A stretch of DNA of 64,000 nucleotides from Luidia sarsii (lineage: Eukaryota; Echinodermata; Asteroidea; Paxillosida; Luidiidae), in NCBI GenBank assembly GCA_949987565.1, contig OX465111.1:13028716-13092715 (forward strand). Reading direction: 5' to 3'. A program made the translations under genes and the position numbers. Under the pieces are notes generated by a model, which ran no database searches, was not told where the DNA came from, and saw only the letters and a program-made list of their open reading frames with translations. This document shows, one piece after another, positions 51,012-62,603 of this stretch (position 1 is the stretch's first letter; each line of letters opens with the position of its first letter).

Positions 51012-53412
51012 TTTCTGTCCAGGCACACTCCACCGTCTGTTATCTGCGGGTCTACACACACACAAGCCCTCTCGTCAATACAGGGTAGGTCACTTTGCTT
51101 CATGATAAAATCGTCCAAACTTGTTCGATTTCAAAAATCTTAACACTCGGAGATAGCTTATTCCAAGGACTCTTAGCATGCCAAAATTTACTCTTGTCAA
51201 CCAAATATTAAATGAGATAGAACTTACAAAGTGTATTTGATTCTGTCCAGGCAAACTCCACCGTCTGTTATCTGCGGGTCTACACACACACAAGCCCTCT
51301 CGTCAATACAGGGTAGGTCACTTTGCTTGATGATAAAATCGTCCAAACTTGTTCGATTTCAAAAAATCTTAACACTCGGAGATAGCTTATTCCAAGGGCT
51401 TTGTGCATGCCAAGATTTAGCTTCGTCAACAAAATATTAACTGAAATAATGACAAGGGAAGGTCACACTGAACATTCTAAGGTTGGTGATCATCCTGCCA
51501 GACCTGTTAGGTCATCCTCCCAGACCTGTTTTTGTTATTCTCTCAGAGTAGGTTACTTTGCCTAATGATAAAATCGTCCAAACATGTTCGATTTTAGAAA
51601 TCTTAACACTTGGAGATTGGTTATTCCAAGGGCTCTTGGCATGCCAAAAATTACTCTTGTCAACCAAATATTAAATGAGATAGAACTTACAAAGTGTATT
51701 TGTTTCTGTCCAGGCAAACTCCACCGTCTGTTATCTGCGGGTCTACACACACACAAGCCCTCTCGTCAATACAGGGTAGGTCACTTTGCTTGATGATAAA
51801 ATCGTCCAAACTTGTTCGATTTCAAAAATCTTAACACTCGGAGATAGCTTATTCCAAGGACTCTTAGCATGCCAAAATGTACTCTTGTCAAACCAAATAT
51901 TAAATGAGATAGAACTTACAAAGTGTATTTGTTTCTGTCCAGGCAAACTCCACCGTCTGTTATCTGCGGGTCTACACACACACAAGCCCTCTCGTCAATA
52001 CAGGGTAGGTCACTTTGCTTGATGATAAAATCGTCCAAACTTGTTCGATTTCAAAAATCTTAACACTCGGAGATAGCTTATTCCAAGGGCTTTGTGCATG
52101 CCAAGATTTAGCTTCGTCAACAAAATATTAAATTAAATAATGACAAGGGAAGGTCACACTGAACATTCAAAGGTTGGTGATCATCCTGCCAGACCTGTTA
52201 GGTCATCCTCCCAGACCTGTTTTTGTTATTCTGTCAGAGTAGGTTACTTTGCCTGATGATAAAATCGTCCAAACATGTTCGATTTTAAAAATCTTAACAC
52301 TTGGAGATTGGTTATTTCAAGGGCTCTTGGCATGCCAAAATTACTCTTGTCAACCAAATATTAAATGAGATAGAACTTACAAAGTGTATTTGTTTCTGTC
52401 CAGGCAAACTCCACCGTCTGTTATCTGCGGGTCTACACACACACAAGCCCTCTCGTCAATACAGGGTAGGTCACTTTGCTTGATGATAAAATCGTCCAAA
52501 CTTGTTCGATTTCAAAAATCTTAACACTCGGAGATAGCTTATTCCAAGGGCTTTGTGCATGCCAAGATTTAGCTTCGTCAACAAAATATTAAATTAAATA
52601 ATGACAAGGGAAGGTCACACTGAACATTCTAAGGTTGGTGATCATCCTGCAAGACCTGTTAGGTCATCCTCCCAGACCTGTTTTTGTTATTCTCTCAGAG
52701 TAGGTTACTTTGCCTAATGATAAAATCGTCCAAACATGTTCGATTTTAGAAATCTTAACACTTGGAGATTGGTTATTCCAAGGGCTCTTGGCATGCCAAA
52801 AATTACTCTTGTCAACCAAATATTAAATGAGATAGAACTTACAAAGTGTATTTGTTTCTGTCCAGGCAAACTCCACCGTCTGTTATCTGCGGGTCTACAC
52901 ACACACAAGCCCTCTCGTCAATACAGGGTAGGTCACTTTGCTTGAAGATAAAATCGTCCAAACTTGTTCGATTTCAGAAATCTTAACACTCGGAGATAGC
53001 TTATTCCAAGGACTCTTAGCATGCCAAAATTTACTCTTGTCAACCAAATATTAAATGAGATAGAACTTACAAAGTGTATTTTTCTGTCCAGGCACACTCC
53101 ACCGTCTGTTATCTGCGGGTCTACACACACACAAGCCCTCTTGTCAATACAGGGTAGGTCACTTTGCTTGATGATAAAATCGTCCAAACTTGTTCGATTT
53201 CAAAAATCTTAACACTCGGAGATAGCTTATTCCAAGGGCTTTGTGCATGCCAAGATTTAGCTTCGTCAACAAAATATTAAATTAAATAATGACAAGGGAA
53301 GGTCACACTGAACATTCAAAGGTTGGTGATCATCCTGCCAGACCTGTTAGGTCATCCTCCCAGACCTGTTTTTGTTATTCTGTCAGAGTAGGTTACTTTG
53401 CCTGATGATAAA
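48126..53412 (+). repeat. 12-monomer HOR, 2758 bp, ~1.9 copies
   Basis: Anchors 48126 through 50422 recur at 50884 through 53179 at 2758 bp, dropping to 2757 after a one-base deletion (ccaaaattactc near 52336). Shared markers include cttcatgataaaatcg (near 48343, 51101) and the six-A run tttcaaaaaatc (near 48600, 51358). Differences are more numerous than in the 4590-bp duplication, so this relationship is older. It overlaps the second copy of the 4590-bp segment. Confidence 0.78.
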
Positions 53413-54562
53413 ATCGTCCAAACATGTTCGATTTTAAAAATCTTAACACTTGGAGATTGGTTATTTCAAGGGCTCTTGGCATGCCAAAATTTACTCTTGT
53501 CAACCAAATATTAAATGAGATAGAACTTACAAAGTGTATTTGTTTCTGTCCAGGCAAACTCCACCGTCTGTTATCTGCGGGTCTACACACACACAAGCCC
53601 TCTCGTCAATACAGGGTAGGTCACTTTGCTTGATGATAAAATCGTCCAAACTTGTTCGATTTCAAAAATCTTAACACTCGGAGATAGCTTATTCCAAGGG
53701 CTTTGTGCATGCCAAGATTTAGCTTCGTCAACAAAATATTAAATTAAATAATGACAAGGGAAGGTCACACTGAACATTCTAAGGTTGGTGATCATCCTGC
53801 AAGACCTGTTAGGTCATCCTCCCAGACCTGTTTTTGTTATTCTCTCAGAGTAGGTTACTTTGCCTAATGATAAAATCGTCCAAACATGTTCGATTTTAGA
53901 AATCTTAACACTTGGAGATTGGTTATTCCAAGGGCTCTTGGCATGCCAAAAATTACTCTTGTCAACCAAATATTAAATGAGATAGAACTTACAAAGTGTA
54001 TTTGTTTCTGTCCAGGCAAACTCCACCGTCTGTTATCTGCGGGTCTACACACACACAAGCCCTCTCGTCAATACAGGGTAGGTCACTTTGCTTGAAGATA
54101 AAATCGTCCAAACTTGTTCGATTTCAGAAATCTTAACACTCGGAGATAGCTTATTCCAAGGACTCTTAGCATGCCAAAATTTACTCTTGTCAACCAAATA
54201 TTAAATGAGATAGAACTTACAAAGTGTATTTTTCTGTCCAGGCACACTCCACCGTCTGTTATCTGCGGGTCTACACACACACAAGCCCTCTTGTCAATAC
54301 AGGGTAGGTCACTTTGCTTGATGATAAAATCGTCCAAACTTGTTCGATTTCAAAAATCTTAACACTCGGAGATAGCTCATTCCAAGGGCTTTGTGCATGC
54401 CAAGATTTAGCTTCGTCAACAAAATATTAACTGAAATAATGACAAGGGAAGGTCACACTGAACATTCAAAGGTTGGTGATCATCCTGCCACACCTGTTAG
54501 GTCATCCTCCCAGACCTGTTTTTGTTATTTTCTCAGAGTAGGTTACTTTGCCTAATGATAAA
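52264..54562 (+). repeat. 5-monomer HOR, 1150 bp, two copies
   Basis: Order A, B, A, A, B (228+234+228+226+234 = 1150). Anchors 52725, 52953, 53179 and 53413 recur at 53875, 54103, 54329 and 54563. Both copies share the rare cctgcaagacctg (near 52647 and 53797), gaagataaaatcg, and ctcttgtcaatac. Confidence 0.82.
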
Positions 54563-57500
54563 ATCGTCCAAACATGTTCGATTTTAGAAATCTTAACACT
54601 TGGAGATTGGTTATTCCAAGGGCTCTTGGCATGCTAAAAATTACTCTTGTCAACCAAATATTAAATGAGATAGAACTTACAAAGTGTATTTGTTTCTGTC
54701 CAGGCAAACTCCACCGTCTGTTATCTGCGGGTCTACACACACACAAGCCCTCTCGTCAATACAGGATAGGTCACTTTGCTTGATGATAAAATCGTCCAAA
54801 CTTGTTCGATTTCAAAAATCTTAACACTTGGAGATTGGTTATTTCAAGGGCTCTTGGCATGCCTAAATTTACTCTTGTCAACCAAATATTAAATGAGATA
54901 GAACTTACAAAGTGTATTTGTTTCTGTCCAGGCACCCTCCACCGTCTGTTATCTGCGGGTCTACACACACACAAGCCCTCTCGTCAATACAGGGTACGTC
55001 ACTTTGCTTGATGATAAAATCGTCCAAACTTGTTCGATTTCAGAAATCTTAACACTCGGAGATAGCTTATACTAAGGGCTTTGTGCATGCCAAGATTTAG
55101 CTTCGTCAACAAAATATTAACTGAAATAATGACAAGGGAAGGTCACACTGAACATTCTAAGGTTGGTGATCATCCTGCCAGACCTGTTAGGTCATCCTCC
55201 CAGACCTGTTTTTGTTATTCTCTCAGAGTAGGTTACTTTGCCTAATGATAAAATCGTCCAAACATGTTCGATTTTAGAAATCTTAACACTTGGAGATTGG
55301 TTATTCCAAGGGCTCTTGGCATGCCAAAAATTACTCTTGTCAACCAATTATTAAATGAGATAGAACTTACAAAGTGTATTTGTTTCTGTCCAGGCAAACT
55401 CCACCGTCTGTTATCTGCGGGTCTACACACACACAAGCCCTCTCGTCAATACAGGGTATGTCACTTTGCTTGATGATAAAATCGTCCAAACTTGTTCGAT
55501 TTCAGAAATCTTAACACTCGGAGATAGCTTATTCCAAGGACTCTTAGCATGCCAAAATTTACTCTTGTCAACCAAATATTAAATGAGATATAACTTACAA
55601 AGTGTATTTTTCTGTCCAGGCACACTCCACCGTCTGTTATCTGCGGGTCTACACACACACAAGCCCTCTCGTCAATACAGGGTAGGTCACTTTGCTTGAT
55701 GATAAAATCGTCCAAACTTGTTCGATTTCAAAAATCTTAACACTCGGAGATAGCTTATTCCAAGGACTCTTAGCATGCCAAAATTTACTTTTGTCAACCA
55801 AATATTAAATGAGATAGAACTTACAAAGTGTATTTGTTTCTGTCCAGGCAAACTCCACCGTCTGTTATCTGCGGGTCTACACACACACAAGCCCTCTCGT
55901 CAATACAGGGTAGGTCACTTTGCTTGATGATAAAATCGTCCAAACTTGTTCGATTTCAAAAATCTTAACACTCGGAGATAGCTTATTCCAAGGGCTTTGT
56001 GCATGCCAAGATTTAGCTTCGTCAACAAAATATTAAATTAAATAATGACAAGGGAAGGTCACACTGAACATTCAAAGGTTGGTGATCATCCTGCCAGACC
56101 TGTTAGGTCATCCTCCCAGACCTGTTTTTGTTATTCTGTCAGAGTAGGTTACTTTGCCTGATGATAAAATCGTCCAAACATGTTCGATTTTAAAAATCTT
56201 AACACTTGGAGATTGGTTATTTCAAGGGCTCTTGGCATGCCAAAATTTACTCTTGTCAACCAAATATTAAATGAGATAGAACTTACAAAGTGTATTTGTT
56301 TCTGTCCAGACAAACTCCACCGTCTGTTATCTGCAGGTCTACACACACACAAGCCCTCTCGTCAATACAGGGTAGGTCACTTTGCCTGATGATAAAATCG
56401 TCCAAACATGTTCGATTTCAAAAATCATAACACTTGGAGATTGGTTATTTCAAGGGCTCTTTGCATGCCAAAAATTTACTCTTGTCAACCAAATATTAAA
56501 TGAGATATAACTTACAAAGTGTATTTGTTTCTGTCCAGGCAAACTCCACCGTCTGTTTTCTGCGGGTCTACACACACACAAGCCCTCTCGTCAATACAGG
56601 GTAGGTCACTTTGCTTGATGATCAAATCGTCCAAACTTGTTCGATTTCAGAATTCTTAACACTCGGAGATAGCTTATTCCAAGGACTCTTAGCATGCCAA
56701 AATTTACTCTTGTCAACCAAATATTAAATGAGATAGAACTTACAAAGTGTATTTTTCTGTCCAGGCACACTCCACCGTCTGTTATCTGCGGGTCTACACA
56801 CACACAAGCCCTCTCGTCAATACAGGGTAGGTCACTTTGCTTGATGATAAAATCGTCCAAACTTGTTCGATTTCAAAAATCTTAACACTCGGAGATAGCT
56901 CATTCCAAGGGCTTTGTGCATGCCAAGATTTAGCTTCGTCAACAAAATATTAAATTAAATAATGACAAGGGAAGGTCACACTGAACATTCAAAGGTTGGT
57001 GATCATCCTGCCAGACCTGTTAGGTCATCCTCCCAGACCTGTTTTTGTTATTTTCTCAGAGTAGGTTACTTTGCCTAATGATAAAATCGTCCAAACATGT
57101 TCGATTTTAGAAATCTTAACACTTGGAGATTGGTTATTCCAAGGGCTCTTGCCATGCCAAAAATTACTCTTGTCAACCAAATATTAAATGAGATAGAACT
57201 TACAAAGTGTATTTGTTTCTGTCCAGGCAAACTCCACCGTCTGTTATCTGCGGGTCTACACACACACAAGCCCTCTCGTCAATACAGGGTAGGTCACTTT
57301 GCTTGATGATAAAATCGTCCAAACTTGTTTGATTTCAGAAATCTTAACACTCGGAGATAGCTTATTCCAAGGACTCTTAGCATGCCAAAATTTACTCTTG
57401 TCAACCAAATATTAAATGAGATATAACTTACAAAGTGTATTTTTCTGTCCAGTCACACTCAACCGTCTGTTATCTGCGGGGCTACACACACACACAAGCC

Positions 57501-59615
57501 CTCTCGTCAAAACAGGGCAGGTCACTTTGTTTGATGATAAAATCGTCCAAACATGTTCGATTTCAAAAATCGTAACACTCGGAGATAGCTTATTCCAAGG
57601 GCTTTGAGCATGCCAAGATTTAGCTTTGTCAACAAAATATTAAATTAAATAATGACAAGGGAAGGTCACACTGAACATTCAAAGGTTGGTGATCATCCTG
57701 CCAGACCTGTTAGGTCATCCTCCCAGACCTGTTTTTGTTATTCTGTCAGAGTAGGTTACTTTGCCTGATGATAAAATCGTCCAAACATGTTCGATTTCAA
57801 AAATCTTAACACTTGGAGATTGGTTATTTCAAGGGCTCTTGGCATGCCAAAATTTACTCTTGTCAACCAAATATTAAATGAGATAGAACTTACAAAGTGT
57901 ATTTGTTTCTGTCCAGGCACACTCCACCGTCTGTTATCTGCGGGTCTACACACACACAAGCCCTCTCGTCAATACAGGGTACGTCACTTTGCTTGATGAT
58001 AAAATCGTCCAAACTTGTTCGATTTCAGAAATCTTAACACTCGGAGAAAGCTTATACTAAGGGCTTTGTGCATGCCAAGATTTAGATTCGTCAACAATAT
58101 ATTAACCGAAATAATGACAAGGGAAGGTCACACTGAACATTCTAAGGTTGGTGATCATCCTGCCAGACCTGTTAGGTCATCCTCCCAGACCTGTTTTTGT
58201 TATTCTCTCAGAGGAGGTTACTTTGCCTAATGATAAAATCGTCCAAACATGTTCGATTTTAGAAATCTTAACACTTGGAGATTGGTTATTCCAAGGGCTC
58301 TTGGCATGCCAAAAATTACTCTTGTCAACCAAATATTAAATGAGATAGAACTTACAAAGTGTATTTGTTTCTGTCCAGGCAAACTCCACCGTCTGTTATC
58401 TGCGGGTCTACACACACACAAGCCCTCTCGTCAATACAGGGTAGGTCACTTTGCTTGATGATAAAATCGTCCAAACTTGTTCGATTTCAGAAATCTTAAC
58501 ACTCGGAGATAGCTTATTCCAAGGACTCTTAGCATGCCAAAATTTACTCTTTTCAACCAAATATTAAATGAGATATAACTTACAAAGTGTATTTTTCTGT
58601 CCAGGCACACTCCACCGTCTGTTATCTGCGGGTCTACACACACACAAGCCCTCTCGTCAATACAGGGTAGGTCACTTTGCTTGATGATAAAATCGTCCAA
58701 ACTTGTTCGATTTCAGAAATCTTAACACTCGGAGATAGCTTATACTAAGGGCTTTGTGCATGCCAAGATTTAGCTTCGTCAACAAAATATTAACTGAAAT
58801 AATGACAAGGGAAGGTCACACTGAACATTCTAAGGTTGGTGATCATCCTGCCAGACCTGTTAGGTCATCCTCCCAGACCTGTTTTTGTTATTCTCTCAGA
58901 GGAGGTTACTTTGCCTAATGATAAAATCGTCCAAACATGTTCGATTTCAGAAATCTTAACACTTGGAGATTGGTTATTCCAAGGGCTCTTGGCATGCCAA
59001 AAATTACTCTTGTCAACCAAATATTAAATGAGATAGAACTTACAAAGTGTATTTGTTTCTGTCCAGGCAAACTCCACCGTCTGTTATCTGCGGGTCTACA
59101 CACACACAAGCCCTCTCGTCAATACAGGGTAGGTCACTTTGCTTGATGATAAAATCGTCCAAACTTGTTCGATTTCAGAAATCTTAACACTCGGAGATAG
59201 CTTATTCCAAGGACTCTTAGCATGCCAAGATTTACCTTCGTCAACAAAATATTAACTGAAATAATGACAAGGGAAGGTCACACTGAACATTCAAAGGTTG
59301 GTGATCATCCTGCCAGACCTGTTAGGTCATCCTCCCAGACCTGTTTTTGTTATTCTCTCAGAGTAGGTTACTTTGCCTAATGATAAAATCGTCCAAACAT
59401 GTTCGATTTTAGAAATCTTAACACTTGGAGATTGGTTATTCCAAGGGCTCTTGGCATGCCAAAAATTACTCTTGTCAACCAAATATTAAATGAGATAGAA
59501 CTTACAAAGTGTATTTGTTTCTGTCCAGGCAAACTCCACCGTCTGTTATCTGCGGGTCTACACACACACAAGCCCTCTCGTCAATACAGGGTAGGTCACT
59601 TTGCTTGATGATAAA
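54563..59615 (+). repeat. Irregular stretch of 22 monomers, higher divergence
   Basis: Order A, A, B, A, A, A, B, A, A, A, B, A, A', B, A, B, A, A, B, A, B, A. There is a short 688-bp A, A, B relationship (58238 to 58926). Many private changes occur, for example caattatt near 55347, tctgttttctgc near 56553, atgatcaaatcg near 56619, gccatgcc near 57150, aacaatatatta near 58093, and gaggaggtt near 58211 and 58900. A cttatactaagg subtype appears at 55066, 58050 and 58740. Confidence 0.75.
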
Positions 59616-62377
59616 ATCGTCCAAACTTGTTCGATTTCAGAAATCTTAACACTCGGAGATAGCTTATTCCAAGGACTCTTAGCATGCCAAAAATTACTCT
59701 TGTCAACCAAATATTAAATGAGATATAACTTACAAACTGTATTTTTCTGTCCAGTCACACTCAACCGTCTGTTATCTGCGGGGCTACACACACACACAAG
59801 CCCTCTCGTCAATACAGGGCAGGTCACTTTGCTTGATGATAAAATCGTCCAAACATGTTCGATTTCAAAAATCTTAACACTCGGAGATAGCTTATTCCAA
59901 GGGCTTTGAGCATGCCAAGATTTAGCTTCGTCAACAAAATATTAAATTAAATAATGACAAGGGAAGGTCACACTGAACATTCAAAGGTTGGTGATCATCC
60001 TGCCAGACCTGTTAGGTCATCCTCCCAGACCTGTTTTTGTTATTCTGTCAGAGTAGGTTACTTTGCCTGATGATAAAATCGTTCAAACATGTTCGATTTC
60101 AAAAATCTTAACACTTGGAGATTGGTTATTTCAAGGGCTCTTGGCATGCCAAAAGTTACTCTTGTCAACCAAATATTAAATGAGATAGAACTTACAAAGT
60201 GTATTTGTTTCTGTCCAGGCAAACTCCACCGTCTGTTATCTGCGGGTCTACACACACACAGGCCCTCTCGTCAATACAGGGTAGGTCACTTTGCTTGATG
60301 ATAAAATCGTCCAAACTTGTTCGATTTCAGAAATCTTAACACTCGGAGATAGCTTATTCCAAGGACTCTTAGCGTGCCAAAATTTACTCTTGTCAACCAA
60401 ATATTAAATGAGATAGAACTTACAAAGTGTATTTGTTTCTGTCCAGGCAAACTCCACCGTCTGTTATCTGCGGGGCTACACACACACAAGCCCTCTCGTC
60501 AATACAGGGCAGGTCACTTTGCTTGATGATAAAATCGTCCAAACATGTTCGATTTCAAAAATCTTAACACTCGGAGATAGCTTATTCCAAGGGCTTTGAG
60601 CATGCCAAGATTTAGCTTCGTCAACAAAATATTAAATTAAATAATGACAAGGGAAGGTCACACTGAACATTCAAAGGTTGGTGATCATCCTGCCAGACCT
60701 GTTAGGTCATCCTCCCAGACCTGTTTTTGTTATTCTGTCAGAGAAGGTTACTTTGCCTGATGATAAAATCGTCCAAACATGTTCGATTTCAAAAATCTTA
60801 ACACTTGGAGATTGGTTATTTCAAGGGCTCTTGGCATGCCAAAATTTACTCTTGTCAACCAAATATTAAATGAGATAGAACTTACAAAGTTTATTTCTTT
60901 CTGTCCAGGCAAACTCCACCGTCTGTTATCTGCGGGTCTACACACACACAAGCCCTCTCGTCAATACAGGGTAGGTCACTTTGCTTGATGATAAAATCGT
61001 CCAAACTTGTTCGATTTCAGAAAACTTAACACTCGGAGATAGCTTATTCCAAGGACTCTTAGCATGCCAAAATTTACTCTTGTCAACCAAATATTAAATG
61101 AGATATAACTTACAAAGTGTATTTTTCTGTCCAGTCACACTCAACCGTCTGTTATCTGCGGGGCTACACACACACACAAGCCCTCTCGTCAATACAGGGC
61201 AGGTCACTTTGCTTGATGATAAAATCGTCCAAACATGTTCGATTTCAAAAATCTTAACACTCGGAGATAGCTTATTCCAAGGGCTTTGAGCATGCCAAGA
61301 TTTAGCTTCGTCAACAAAATATTAAATTAAATAATGACAAGGGAAGGTCACACTGAACATTCAAAGGTTGGTGATCATCCTGCCAGACCTGTTAGGTCAT
61401 CCTCCCAGACCTGTTTTTGTTATTCTGTCAGAGTAGGTTACTTTGCCTGATGATAAAATCGTTCAAACATGTTCGATTTCAAAAATCTTAACACTTGGAG
61501 ATTGGTTATTTCAAGGGCTCTTGGCATGCCAAAATTTACTCTTGTCAACCAAATATTAAATGAGATAGAACTTACAAAGTGTATTTGTTTCTGTCCAGGC
61601 AAACTCCACCGTCTGTTATCTGCGGGTCTACACACACACAGGCCCTCTCGTGAATACAGGGTAGGTCACTTTGCTTGATGATAAAATCGTCCAAACTTGT
61701 TCGATTTCAGAAATCTTAACACTCGGAGATAGCTTATTCCAAGGACTCTTAGCATGCCAAAATTTACTCTTGTCAACCAAATATTAAATGAGATAGAACT
61801 TACAAAGTGTATTTGTTTCTGTCCAGGCAAACTCCACCGTCTGTTATCTGCGGGGCTACACACACACACAAGCCCTCTCGTCAATACAGGGCAGGTCACT
61901 TTGCTTGATGATAAAATCGTCCAAACATGTTCGATTTCAAAAATCTTAACACTCGGAGATAGCTTATTCCAAGGGCTTTGAGCATGCCAAGATTTAGCTT
62001 CGTCAACAAAATATTAAATTAAATAATGACAAGGGAAGGTCACACTGAACATTCAAAGGTTGGTGATCATCCTGCCAGACCTGTTAGGTCATCCTCCCAG
62101 ACCTGTTTTTGTTATTCTGTCAGAGTAGGTTACTTTGCCTGATGATAAAATCGTCCAAACATGTTCGATTTCAAAAATCTTAACACTTGGAGATTGGTTA
62201 TTTCAAGGGCTCTTGGCATGCCAAAATTTACTCTTGTCAACCAAATATTAAATGTGATAGAACTTACAAAGTGTATTTGTTTCTGTCCAGGCAAACTCCA
62301 CCGTCTGTTATCTGCGGGTCTACACACACACAAGCCCTCTCGTCAATACAGGGTAGGTCACTTTGCTTGATGATAAA
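59616..62377 (+). repeat. 6-monomer HOR, ~1380 bp, two copies
   Basis: Anchors 59616, 59844, 60078 and 60306 recur at 60996, 61224, 61458 and 61686 at 1380 bp. 60534 and 60768 recur at 61916 and 62150 at 1382 bp, the two extra bases being one AC unit. Shared markers are ggctttgagcatgcc, atcgttcaaac and caggccctc. The A unit 61686-61915 combines tttgtttctg with (AC)6 and is 230 bp. Confidence 0.82.
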
Positions 62378-62603
62378 ATCGTCCAAACTTGTTTGATTTC
62401 AGAAATCTTAACACTCGGAGATAGCTTATTCCAAGGACTCTTAGCATGCCAAAAATTACTCTTGTCAACCAAATATTAAATGAGATATAACTTACAAAGT
62501 GTATTTTTCTGTCCAGGCACACTCCACCGTCTGTTATCTGCGGGTCTACACACACACAAGCCCTCTCGTCAATACAGGGTAGGTCACTTTGCTTGATGAT
62601 AAA

